Positions 22,950 to 31,630 of a stretch of 32,214 nt of DNA are shown here, in pieces. How positions within the stretch are numbered: the stretch's first letter is position 1; each line of letters begins with the position of its first letter. The stretch is taken from assembly GCA_013388515.1 (NCBI GenBank), contig JACAFC010000177.1, positions 1-32,214 of the forward strand, given 5' to 3'. The DNA is from Ignavibacteriaceae bacterium. GTDB taxonomy: Bacteria > Bacteroidota > Ignavibacteria > Ignavibacteriales > Ignavibacteriaceae. A model generated the notes under the pieces. It worked only from the letters and a program-made list of their open reading frames with translations, was not told where the DNA came from and did no database searches. The position numbers and the translations under genes are program-made.

Positions 22950-25526
22950 TTACGCCGTTTGGACTTTCCTTTTTCTTTCAACAAAAATTCCCGCCGCAAT
23001 CCCTATCAACGAAATTGAACTAAGCAAAAACACAACATACTTGCTCACATAAAAACTTTTTGGTGCAAAAACGAATTCAACCGTATGCTTACCTTTAGGA
23101 ACAATAATTCCCATGAACCCATGATTGGTTTGGTAAATCTTAGTTTCATTCCCATCAATAAGGGCTTTCCAACCGGTAGGAATCTTAAATAATTTATAAT
23201 CTGCCTCCCCGCTAAAGAACGTACTTCCAAAAAACATAAAATTGTTCCCCGAAGCATTCACATCTAACTTAAGATTTTCATCTGTATATTTAAGAATCTT
23301 TGAATAAGCAGTAGAATCCGGTTTTTCCACAACTAGTTTTTCATTTACGAAAGCAACTTCTTTAGGATCAAATAAATTCGCTTTTATTAGGTTCAAAGCT
23401 TCAAAATTACTTTTTTGCTCTACTCTGTCTATAAAATAAGCACGCGGAAGTGCATTTAAATTTTTGTTCACAAATGTCTTTTCTCCAGAATACACTGTAC
23501 TAAATTCTTCACTTTGAATTGGTTGCTCAGATACAACATACTTAACTCCAAGCATCTTCCATAAAGTTGGGTTTGCCGGACCAACAACCTCAATAATATC
23601 TTGGTATGTTCTTGGTTTTATTCCAGAATAGCCGTAAAAATCTTCTAGTAAGAAATAAGCATTAAAATTTGAATTCTGAGCGAATGAACCTAGTGAACGA
23701 TCTTGCTTAAGATTCAAAATACGGAACGGTTCTTTATCATTTTGGCTTTTAATTGCTTTTACATATTCAGGAGTTTCAAACTGATTTTTAATTTCCGGAT
23801 TATCATGGTACTTTGCACCGCGAGCATCTATTCTCCACAAATCAATTAAGGTAAGAATAATTATTACCAGAACAACTGCATCTGCACTTAATTTCCTATT
23901 TACAAAAAATACTCCAGACCAGAACACAACTGTAAGCATTCCAAATGCAAGTATGAAATCATTGGTGAACATTTTCGCCATATACTCTGCAAATGCCTGA
24001 AAATATTGTGCATACTGCGGATTACTGGTTTGAAGAGAAGCTGCATGGTCATTTACTCTTCCTGTAAACCAGCTTGAAAGCGCACTGTTGCCAATTAAGG
24101 ATAAAACAAAAATTCCCGCAAAGATATATGCTGAATATTTCAGAACGGAGAATGCTTTTTTGTCTGTGTGTTCTCGTAAAGAGATAATTTTCATAATTCC
24201 GTAACCGGCAAGTACAGGTAAAGACATTTGCACAAGTACCAGAATCATGCTTGGAACTCGGAACTTATCAAAATATGGAAAGTAGTAGAACATCAAATCA
24301 AATAGCAGCGAGAGGTTTTTTCCAAATGAAATAAACAATGCGATTCCGGAAAGTATAGTTAAGAACTGAACGAAAGGTTCTTTCCAGCATGTAACAATTG
24401 CAAACAATGCTAAAAAGAAAACCAAAACACCCATATACATTGCAACATCTACAAAAGGCATTTGACCAAAGTAAGTATTCACCTCATACTCTTGATTTTG
24501 CGTGAGAGGACCCTTGTAAGTTGAATTTCCAAATCCATAAAATGATGGGATAATAAATGTCATTACTTCTTCGGGCGAAAAAGACCAGCTTGTATGATAA
24601 TCATAATATTGCGATTCGGACTGCTCAGCTTTACCTGTTGCTGTTTCGGTAATACTTTTTCCGCCTCTTGTAGAAAATGGTGTGTATTCGTAAATCTGTG
24701 TAAGGTTATCGGCAGAAATTAGAACAGCTAAAATTGAAGCTACAGCGAACACACCTGCTGATTTGATTAATCTTCCACTTATTTCCTTTTGCTTGTTTAT
24801 TAACGATCTTACAAAAAAGAAAGTGTAGTAAATAGCCACAGCAAAAAGTGTATAGAATATTATCTGAACATGAAACCCTTGAATGAATAATTGCAGAACT
24901 ATGATAAGTGTGAGAGCATATACAATCTTTATCTTTTCTTCAAACTTCAGCAAGATGAGGAAAATCAATGGATACATGCAAAGCGAAGTAAGCTTTGTAA
25001 CGTGACCAATGTAAAGAAATACAATTATGCCCGTACTGAAAGCGGTGGCAATTGCTGTGAACAAGCTCACCAAAGTATTTTTTGAAATATGCCGCATCAA
25101 AAGAAATGATGAGATACCAAGCATGATGAGGTAAAAACTCCACATAGCATAATCAACAGAAAACAAACTGCTGAATGCAGTTCGTATATAGCCAAATCCC
25201 ATATAAATTAAATTGAACCATGTTTTCTCTGTTCCAAGGGCATATGCCGGCATGCCGCAAAAAATGTGAGGATTCCAAAGCGAGAATCCTTCCCTATCTT
25301 TTAATATGTACGGTTTTGCACTTTCACTTGCTATTATATCACCCGATTGAAAGGTTTTACCTCCGAAATACAATGGATTAAGAAAAATCAAAAATAAAAT
25401 AAACATTACAAGTATCATTACAACCGCATGATATTTGGGAGGAAGAATCTCGTTGAAATTAAATTTTGCAAGAAATGACTGCTTCACTTCTTTTTGAGCT
25501 TTGGTTTCTTTTTTTGTTTTAGTCAT
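22950..25526 (-). CDS. YfhO family membrane protein
   Basis: This 858-residue protein has a basic N-terminus, then a first membrane helix (YHAVVMILVMFILFLIFLNPLYF) followed by a short loop with QSGDIIASESAKP. Roughly a dozen helices reach to about residue 590. A soluble extracytoplasmic domain follows, with EPFRILNLKQDRSLGSFAQNSNFNAYFLLEDFYGYSGIKP, and GWKALIDGNETKIYQTNHGFMGIIVPKGKHTVEFVFAPKSFYVSKY just before the last helix. This is the YfhO layout, linked in Firmicutes to glycosylation of lipoteichoic acid; in Bacteroidota the role is unproven. It ends a three-gene minus-strand run behind a GT2 and a methyltransferase, fitting a GT-C-like or glycan-modifying function. Confidence 0.88.
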   Translation of the reverse strand: MTKTKKETKAQKEVKQSFLAKFNFNEILPPKYHAVVMILVMFILFLIFLNPLYFGGKTFQSGDIIASESAKPYILKDREGFSLWNPHIFCGMPAYALGTEKTWFNLIYMGFGYIRTAFSSLFSVDYAMWSFYLIMLGISSFLLMRHISKNTLVSLFTAIATAFSTGIIVFLYIGHVTKLTSLCMYPLIFLILLKFEEKIKIVYALTLIIVLQLFIQGFHVQIIFYTLFAVAIYYTFFFVRSLINKQKEISGRLIKSAGVFAVASILAVLISADNLTQIYEYTPFSTRGGKSITETATGKAEQSESQYYDYHTSWSFSPEEVMTFIIPSFYGFGNSTYKGPLTQNQEYEVNTYFGQMPFVDVAMYMGVLVFFLALFAIVTCWKEPFVQFLTILSGIALFISFGKNLSLLFDLMFYYFPYFDKFRVPSMILVLVQMSLPVLAGYGIMKIISLREHTDKKAFSVLKYSAYIFAGIFVLSLIGNSALSSWFTGRVNDHAASLQTSNPQYAQYFQAFAEYMAKMFTNDFILAFGMLTVVFWSGVFFVNRKLSADAVVLVIIILTLIDLWRIDARGAKYHDNPEIKNQFETPEYVKAIKSQNDKEPFRILNLKQDRSLGSFAQNSNFNAYFLLEDFYGYSGIKPRTYQDIIEVVGPANPTLWKMLGVKYVVSEQPIQSEEFSTVYSGEKTFVNKNLNALPRAYFIDRVEQKSNFEALNLIKANLFDPKEVAFVNEKLVVEKPDSTAYSKILKYTDENLKLDVNASGNNFMFFGSTFFSGEADYKLFKIPTGWKALIDGNETKIYQTNHGFMGIIVPKGKHTVEFVFAPKSFYVSKYVVFLLSSISLIGIAAGIFVERKRKVQTA

Positions 25527-25549
25527 TTTTATTCAACTAGTTTTGAAAA

Positions 25550-26359
25550 TTATTTTTGTGCTATAAAATTTATTCCACTGCCAATTTTATTTTTTTGATT
25601 GAAATCCAACATCATCATCAAATAAGTTATGGGAAAAGTAAGCAAATAATAAAACGGGAGAACAATAAAAAACATTTTAGAAATATTTAAAAACTGCATA
25701 GGATATTTTATTCCCAACCGCCAAGCTTTATCGCCCCAAAACCCATAAGTGTACTGCGATTTATAAGTATTGAATCCTAAAGGATGTAATTTACTTTCCA
25801 ATTCTTCTTTCGAGTAACCAATACGAGCATGTTCTCCAATAAAACTTTCATCATCATCTGAATGAACATCGCTTCCTCCAAAAATGGAAGGAGAATTTAT
25901 TAGTAAAAATCCACTTGGTTTTAATGCGCGGTAAAAATTTTGAAATACCTTCGCATCATCCGCAATATGTTCCATAACATCTACACAAAGAATCAAATCA
26001 AATTTGTCTGCGTGCTCTATCTGAAGCAAATCTTCTGCCTCAAACTGAATATTGCTGGCTTTTATTTTCGCGAAAAAATCTTTTGCATCTTTAATCCAGT
26101 CGCTTTTTACATCAACAGAAAGAATTCTTGCCGGCTGCATATTTTTATTCATAAAAAATGAATATTGACCAAAGCCTGTTCCAGCATCATAAATCTCTAT
26201 ATTTTTTTCGCTAAATATTTTTCTCAGACTTTTTAGTTCTCGTCTAACATACCACGATCTTAAGAAAAATAAATCAAGAAGCTGGTAGAAAATTATCCGA
26301 AGAACAGGAAACTTTTTTATTACAGATGCAAAAACATTTTTTACTGGATCGTAATGCAT
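25550..26359 (-). CDS. Class I SAM-dependent methyltransferase, membrane-associated
   Basis: This 269-residue protein shows SAM motif I IYDAGTGFGQYSFFM, acidic end ILSVDVKSDWI, motif II DKFDLILCVDVMEHIADDAKVFQNFYRALKPSGFLLINSP, and a later HARIGYSKEELESKLHPLGF, which is common in sugar and quinone methyltransferases. A C-terminal hydrophobic span (MFFIVLPFYYLLTFPITYLMMML) probably anchors it to the inner membrane. It sits between the GT2 gene (78 bp) and the YfhO gene (23 bp) on the same strand, so co-transcription is likely. The acceptor is unknown. Confidence 0.85.
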   Translation of the reverse strand: MHYDPVKNVFASVIKKFPVLRIIFYQLLDLFFLRSWYVRRELKSLRKIFSEKNIEIYDAGTGFGQYSFFMNKNMQPARILSVDVKSDWIKDAKDFFAKIKASNIQFEAEDLLQIEHADKFDLILCVDVMEHIADDAKVFQNFYRALKPSGFLLINSPSIFGGSDVHSDDDESFIGEHARIGYSKEELESKLHPLGFNTYKSQYTYGFWGDKAWRLGIKYPMQFLNISKMFFIVLPFYYLLTFPITYLMMMLDFNQKNKIGSGINFIAQK

Positions 26360-26437
26360 TATGAAAGTGTTTTTATTGTAAGATAATGTCGAAAAACAAA
26401 ATTGTTGAAGTTTAAGCAGATTGGAGTTATCGCCCTG

Positions 26438-27547
26438 TTAACCTTTTTCCTTAATAACATATTCAGCTTCGTTTCTAGAATTATTTACAAGCATCTCACC
26501 CAGCAAACCAACTGAAAAGAATTGCACACCAACAATAATCAACAAAATACCAAGAAAAAGCATTGGGCGGTTACTTAAGTATTTGTCTTGAATTGCCCAA
26601 AGGTAAACCAAATATCCGTTTACAACCATACCAATTATAAATGAAAGCATTCCAAGAAAACCAAAAAAATGCATAGGTCTTCGAATATACCGTGTAGTGA
26701 ACATTACGGTAAGAAGATCGATAAACCCCTTAAAGAAGCGCGATATCCCAAATTTCGTTTTGCCGTACTTTCTTGGATGATGTTGAACAATGGTTTCCGA
26801 TATTCGGTAACCTTGCCACTTGGCTAAAACTGGAATGTAACGATGAAGCTCACCATAAATTTTTAAATTTTCGGTTACTTCTTTTCGGTAGGCTTTAAGC
26901 CCGCAATTAAAATCATGAATTTTTATTCCGCTTAGTATTCTAGTTACAAGATTAAAAAACTTGGACGAAAACTTTTTAATAAAAGGATCGTATCTTTTTT
27001 TCTTCCATCCAGAAACAATATCAAATCCCTCTTCCAGCTTCTTGAGAAGATTACTAATTTCCGACGGATCATCTTGAAGATCAGCATCCATTGTAACAAC
27101 TACATCTCCGGTTGCTTCCTTAAAACCCACTTGCAAAGCAGCCGATTTACCGTAATTTTTTTGAAAACTTATATACTTAAATCTTTTATCTGTTCTGCAG
27201 ATTTCTTTGATTACCTTTAGAGATGTATCCGAACTGCCGTCGTCAACAAATATGATTTCATAAGAAATTTCAATCGATTTTAGAGCTTTTCTTAATTCAT
27301 TCGTTAAAGGATTTAACGATTCCTCTTCGTTGTAAAGCGGGATAATCACTGATAATTTCTTGAACGCACTTTTCTCTTTTTGAACTGCTTCTCTATTAAA
27401 TTTTTGATAATACCGCCTGCGGTGATAAAATGGTTTTCTAAACTGAGATTTTCCTGATGACGATTTGTCTCCCTGTTTCGCTTGATTATTGCCGTCTTGA
27501 CCTTCACTTGGTGAAGGATTTGGCGCATGACTTATATTTTCTTCCAA
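26438..27547 (-). CDS. GT2 glycosyltransferase (DPM1/ArnC-like) with disordered N-terminal extension
   Basis: This 369-residue protein carries a GT-A domain from about residue 64: LSVIIPLYNEEESL, VDDGSSD (101-107), the metal-binding DAD (154-156) with LQDDP, and a HHPRKYGKTKFG block. Two membrane helices follow (about 292-315 and 330-353). This is the polyprenyl-phosphate mannosyl/glucosyl transferase layout, which charges undecaprenyl phosphate with a sugar at the inner membrane. Residues 1-63 are unusual: an acidic, Gly/Ser/Gln-rich segment and then a very basic stretch (FRKPFYHRRRYYQKFNRE). It leads the GT2-methyltransferase-YfhO run and could supply the lipid-linked sugar. The first ATG is used; a later start would drop the tail, but none near the GT-A domain looks better. 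Confidence 0.88.
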   Translation of the reverse strand: MEENISHAPNPSPSEGQDGNNQAKQGDKSSSGKSQFRKPFYHRRRYYQKFNREAVQKEKSAFKKLSVIIPLYNEEESLNPLTNELRKALKSIEISYEIIFVDDGSSDTSLKVIKEICRTDKRFKYISFQKNYGKSAALQVGFKEATGDVVVTMDADLQDDPSEISNLLKKLEEGFDIVSGWKKKRYDPFIKKFSSKFFNLVTRILSGIKIHDFNCGLKAYRKEVTENLKIYGELHRYIPVLAKWQGYRISETIVQHHPRKYGKTKFGISRFFKGFIDLLTVMFTTRYIRRPMHFFGFLGMLSFIIGMVVNGYLVYLWAIQDKYLSNRPMLFLGILLIIVGVQFFSVGLLGEMLVNNSRNEAEYVIKEKG

Positions 27548-27671
27548 TTATTTATCCATTCCTTAAAATTTCAGCGAAAATTAGTTGAATATCGCCATAA
27601 AAACAATTTGCAACCAACTTTTCTTGCCATTTACCTTTCTAAGAAAAAAAACAAGCTTTGGAACTTTAATC

Positions 27672-27702
27672 TTGACTAATTTGTATAGATTACATAGGTT
27701 TG
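27672..27702 (+). promoter_or_regulatory. Candidate suf operon promoter, Bacteroidota -33/-7 type
   Basis: TTG (27672-27674) and TAGGTTTG (27695-27702) are separated by 20 bases. The second box matches TAnnTTTG exactly. Initiation would fall around 27707-27712, leaving a leader of about 55-60 bases before sufB. No clear IscR-like palindrome was recognised around it. Confidence 0.45.
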
Positions 27703-27766
27703 AACTGAGTTTTAGTTTTCTTTTAACGAAACCATAAAAATTGGAATAATCACAATCAGGATAAAG

Positions 27767-29215
27767 ATGAGCGTTACCGAAACCTCAAAAATTGAAGAAT
27801 TAGCAAATAAAGAATACAAATACGGATTTGTAACTGATATTGAAACTGAAAGTCTTCCCAAAGGACTAAATGAGGAGATTATCTCCCAGCTCTCAGCAAT
27901 TAAAAAAGAGCCACCTTTTATGCTTGAGTGGCGCTTGAAAGCATACAAACATTGGCTTACTATGAAAGAACCGCATTGGCCGAATGTAAAATACGATCCA
28001 ATTAATTATCAAGATATCAGCTATTATTCTGCACCTAAAAAGAAACCACAGCTTAACAGCTTAGATGAAGTTGATCCTGAATTAGTTAGAACTTTTGAAA
28101 AACTTGGAATATCATTAGAAGAACAAAAGCGATTATCCGGCGTTGCAGTTGATGCGGTGTTTGACAGCGTGTCAGTCGCAACTACTTTTAAAGAAAAACT
28201 ATCAGAACTTGGAATAATTTTTTGCTCGATGTCCGAAGCAATTCGGAATCATCCAGATTTGATTCAAAAATATCTTGGCAGTGTGGTTCCTTATACCGAT
28301 AATTTTTTTGCATCATTAAACTCTGCTGTGTTCAGCGATGGATCATTCGTTTATGTTCCTAAGGGTGTTCGCTGTCCAATGGAACTTTCGACTTACTTTA
28401 GAATAAATGCAGCAAATACAGGACAATTTGAACGTACTTTAATTGTTGCCGATGAAGGAGCTTACGTAAGTTATCTTGAAGGATGTACTGCTCCGATGAG
28501 AGATGAAAATCAACTTCATGCTGCCGTGGTTGAACTTGTTGCTTTAGATAATGCCGAAATAAAATATTCAACAATACAAAATTGGTATGCAGGCGATAAA
28601 GAAGGCAAAGGCGGCATTTACAACTTTGTAACCAAGCGCGGTGCTTGCCGTGGTGTGAATTCAAAAATATCGTGGACTCAAGTCGAAACCGGTTCAGCAA
28701 TTACATGGAAATACCCGAGCTGCATTTTACAAGGTGATAATTCCATAGGAGAATTTTATTCTGTTGCCTTAACAAATCACCGCCAGCAGGCAGATACCGG
28801 AACAAAGATGATTCATCTTGGCAAGAACACTCGCAGTACAATTATTTCAAAAGGAATTTCGGCAGGATTCAGCAATAATAGTTATCGCGGTTTGGTTAAG
28901 ATTGTCAAGAAAGCTGATAATGCTCGTAACTTTTCACAATGCGATTCTCTTCTTCTTGGAGATAAATGCGGCGCTCATACTTTTCCTTACTTAGAAATTA
29001 ATAATCCCTCAGCACAAATTGAGCATGAGGCAACAACATCTAAAATTGGTGAAGATCAAATCTTCTATTTGAATTCAAGAGGAATAGCAACCGAAGATGC
29101 AATAAATCTTATTGTTAATGGATATTGTAAAGAGGTGTTCAAAGAGCTGCCGATGGAGTTTGCGGTAGAAGCAACAAAATTATTAAGTGTTAGTCTTGAA
29201 GGAAGTGTAGGATAA
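27767..29215 (+). CDS. sufB: Fe-S cluster assembly scaffold SufB
   Basis: This 482-residue protein is a full-length SufB, scaffold subunit of the SufBC2D complex that builds Fe-S clusters in the cytosol. Visible features include [49 protein letters not shown] and [14 protein letters not shown]. By alignment, C392 (QCDS) corresponds to the essential E. coli C405, and E419-H420-E421 to E432-H433-E434. The N-terminal region (about 1-110) is the longer form common outside Enterobacteria. AGGATAAAG just before ATG supports the start. It is first in the operon, behind the candidate promoter at 27672-27702. Confidence 0.97.
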   Translation: MSVTETSKIEELANKEYKYGFVTDIETESLPKGLNEEIISQLSAIKKEPPFMLEWRLKAYKHWLTMKEPHWPNVKYDPINYQDISYYSAPKKKPQLNSLDEVDPELVRTFEKLGISLEEQKRLSGVAVDAVFDSVSVATTFKEKLSELGIIFCSMSEAIRNHPDLIQKYLGSVVPYTDNFFASLNSAVFSDGSFVYVPKGVRCPMELSTYFRINAANTGQFERTLIVADEGAYVSYLEGCTAPMRDENQLHAAVVELVALDNAEIKYSTIQNWYAGDKEGKGGIYNFVTKRGACRGVNSKISWTQVETGSAITWKYPSCILQGDNSIGEFYSVALTNHRQQADTGTKMIHLGKNTRSTIISKGISAGFSNNSYRGLVKIVKKADNARNFSQCDSLLLGDKCGAHTFPYLEINNPSAQIEHEATTSKIGEDQIFYLNSRGIATEDAINLIVNGYCKEVFKELPMEFAVEATKLLSVSLEGSVG

Positions 29216-29245
29216 ATGCTTTGCTACGTTTTATCAACTTGCGCA

Positions 29246-29344
29246 ATGTCATGTTGAGCCTGCCTGTCGGCAGACAGGCTTGTCGAAACATGCCGAAGAC
29301 TGAAATTGAATCAAAGTCACACTTCGACGGGCTCAGTGTGACAT
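29246..29344. repeat. TGTCAT-type interspersed repeat between sufB and sufC
   Basis: The ends are inverted repeats, ATGTCATGTTGAGCC and, in reverse complement, ATGTCACACTGAGCCC. Inside is a stem GCCTGTC-GGCA-GACAGGC. The 99-bp unit lies within the 163-bp gap between two genes of one operon and so would be transcribed. It is homologous to 18303-18392. Confidence 0.75.
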
Positions 29345-29378
29345 GAGAATAAAGTATTATAGATAAAAAGGAAATAAA

Positions 29379-30146
29379 ATGTTATTAGAAATAAAAAATT
29401 TACATGCAAATATTGAAGGCAAGGAGATTCTCAAAGGAATCAATTTGAAAGTAAATATTGGTGAAGTTCATGCTATAATGGGTCCGAACGGCTCGGGCAA
29501 AAGCACTCTTGCTCAGGTTCTTGCCGGAAGAGAAGAATATGAAGTAACCAAGGGTGAAATAATATATAACGAAAAAAATCTTCTAGAACTTTCGCCCGAA
29601 GACAGAGCAAGAGAAGGAGTGTTTCTTGCATTTCAGTATCCAGTTGAAATTCCTGGCGTGAGTAATACCAACTTGCTTAAAACAGCACTGAATGAAATTA
29701 GAAAATATCAAGGTCAGCCGGAACTTGATGCAATGGAATTTTTATCATTAATAAAATCCAAAATGAAACTTGTTGAGCTGGATCAAACATTGGTTAGCAG
29801 ATCGGTAAATGAAGGATTCTCCGGAGGAGAAAAAAAACGTAATGAAATATTCCAAATGGCAGTACTGGAACCAAAGCTTGCGGTACTTGATGAAACTGAT
29901 TCGGGGCTTGATATTGATGCACTTAGAATTGTTGCCAATGGTGTGAATAAATTAAAATCTGAAAAAAATGCGATTGTAGTAGTAACCCATTACCAAAGAT
30001 TACTGAATTATATCGTGCCCGATTTTGTACATGTTCTTTACAAAGGAAAGATTGTTCGTTCAGGAGATAAGAGCCTTGCTCTTGAACTTGAAGAGAAAGG
30101 TTATGATTGGATAAAAGCCCCCTCAGATTCTGTTGAGGTAGCATAA
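29379..30146 (+). CDS. sufC: Fe-S assembly ATPase SufC
   Basis: This 255-residue ABC-type ATPase powers the SufBCD complex. It shows Walker A GPNGSGKST (35-43), the Q-loop FQYP (85-88), an ABC signature in the SufC form FSGGEKKRNE (147-156), Walker B LAVLDETDSGLD (167-178) and the switch His in VVTHYQRLL. It has no membrane segment; SufC binds SufB and SufD rather than a transporter. AAGGAAATAAA directly before ATG is a good ribosome-binding site, useful because a 163-bp repeat-filled gap separates it from sufB. Confidence 0.97.
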   Translation: MLLEIKNLHANIEGKEILKGINLKVNIGEVHAIMGPNGSGKSTLAQVLAGREEYEVTKGEIIYNEKNLLELSPEDRAREGVFLAFQYPVEIPGVSNTNLLKTALNEIRKYQGQPELDAMEFLSLIKSKMKLVELDQTLVSRSVNEGFSGGEKKRNEIFQMAVLEPKLAVLDETDSGLDIDALRIVANGVNKLKSEKNAIVVVTHYQRLLNYIVPDFVHVLYKGKIVRSGDKSLALELEEKGYDWIKAPSDSVEVA

Positions 30147-30156
30147 TAAGATTTAA

Positions 30157-30246
30157 TGGACTAAAGTCCAGTAGTTTTTATTGCTGCTTTAACCCCAGAC
30201 TTAAGTCTGGGGTTAATAAATCACACAGCTAGTAACGGCTTTAGCC
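30157..30246. repeat. Cluster of three palindromes between sufC and sufD
   Basis: There are three units: TGGACTAAAGTCCA (30157-30170), a 28-bp perfect palindrome centred on CAGACTTAAGTCTG (30189-30216), and GGCTTTAGCC (30237-30246). The recurrent ACTAAAGT/CTTAAG/CTTTAG cores are typical of REP-like families. They fill most of the 143-bp gap within the suf operon. None is followed by a T-run, so they are not obvious terminators. Confidence 0.75.
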
Positions 30247-30289
30247 ACTTATTACAAAACATAAATTTTGAACTTAAAAGATATAATTG

Positions 30290-31615
30290 ATGGAAAATAC
30301 CTTAGACATAAAGAAAATTTATTTATCACACTTTGCTGATTTCGAACATAGTTTGAATGGCGGAAAATCACACCCGATTCATCAACTAAGAAAATCTGCT
30401 ATTTCTAATTTCTCTGAACTTCAATTCCCTACAACAAAGGAAGAAGAATGGAAGTACACAAACATCTCACCTCTTCTTAAACATTCGTTTGAACCAGCAA
30501 AAAGAATTTTTAAAGACACTGAGATTAAAGTTAATCATTACCTGTTCGATAAGATGGAACACAGTCTTATAGTTTTTGTTAATGGGTTTTATTCAAAGGA
30601 ACTTTCAAAAATTAAAGACTTGCCTCGCGGAGTAATCATAAAAAGTTTAGCTGATGCAATTAAAGAAGATCACCCAATTGTAAATCAACATTTGGGCAAA
30701 TACGCTGATTTCAAAAATCATATTTTCACTTCTTTAAGCTCTGCATTTGTCCAAGATGGGGCATTTATTTATGTACCGGATGGAAAGGTTGTTGAAGACC
30801 CGATTCACATTTTATTTTTAACATTTGCCGGCAAAAATAAAATTTTTATTCAACCGAGAAACCTTTTTGTTGCCGGGAAAAATTCTCAATCAGCAATAAT
30901 AGAACATTTTGCTTCGCTGGCTAAAGATGATATTTATTTTTCAAATTCTGTAACTGAAATTGTAACCGAAGAAAACGCTTTTCTAGACCATATAAAACTT
31001 CAAGAAGAAAGTGTGCAAGCTTTTCATATCGGCAGAATGGATGTTCATCAGGAAAGGAACAGCAATTTTGTTTCACATTTAATTTCATTTGGCGCTGATA
31101 TTTCCCGCAATGATTTCAACAGCCGATTTAATGGCGAGGGTGGTGAATCTATGCTTAATGGCCTCTTCCTTGTTGAAGGCAATCAATTATTTGATGCTCA
31201 CACACTTATTGATCATGCAAAACCACATTGCAACAGCCACGAGCATTACAAAGGAATTTTGACGGACAGTTCGAGAGGAGTATTTAATGGTAAAGTAATT
31301 GTTAGAAAAGATGCACAAAAAACAAATGCATTCCAAGAAAACAATAATATAATTCTATCGGACAATGCCCTTGTAAACACAAAACCTCAGCTCGAAATTT
31401 TTGCTGACGATGTAAAATGCTCGCACGGTGCAACTATCGGGCAGCTTGATAATGATGCAATGTTCTATTTAAAATCAAGAGGAATTGGAGATGATAAAGC
31501 AAAGGCAATTTTAATTCATGCATTTGCCAGCGATGTAGTGCGTTATATAAAAGTAAATCCGGTTCGAGATTATATTGAAGGCATTTTGAAAAGCAAATTT
31601 CACGAGGATCAATAA
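30290..31615 (+). CDS. sufD: Fe-S cluster assembly protein SufD
   Basis: This 441-residue protein (from the preferred ATG; a TTG lies one codon earlier) pairs with SufB as scaffold. The N-terminal helical part contains TTKEEEWKYTNIS, as expected for SufD. The beta-helix core ends in KPQLEIFADDVKCSHGATIGQLD, where H379 corresponds to the E. coli SufD H360 at the SufB-SufD cluster site. The length is normal. There is only a weak ribosome-binding site, so translation may depend on the structured leader made by the upstream palindromes. sufS begins 15 bp after its stop. Confidence 0.96.
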   Translation: MENTLDIKKIYLSHFADFEHSLNGGKSHPIHQLRKSAISNFSELQFPTTKEEEWKYTNISPLLKHSFEPAKRIFKDTEIKVNHYLFDKMEHSLIVFVNGFYSKELSKIKDLPRGVIIKSLADAIKEDHPIVNQHLGKYADFKNHIFTSLSSAFVQDGAFIYVPDGKVVEDPIHILFLTFAGKNKIFIQPRNLFVAGKNSQSAIIEHFASLAKDDIYFSNSVTEIVTEENAFLDHIKLQEESVQAFHIGRMDVHQERNSNFVSHLISFGADISRNDFNSRFNGEGGESMLNGLFLVEGNQLFDAHTLIDHAKPHCNSHEHYKGILTDSSRGVFNGKVIVRKDAQKTNAFQENNNIILSDNALVNTKPQLEIFADDVKCSHGATIGQLDNDAMFYLKSRGIGDDKAKAILIHAFASDVVRYIKVNPVRDYIEGILKSKFHEDQ

Positions 31616-31630
31616 AAGAAAGCTCTTAAA

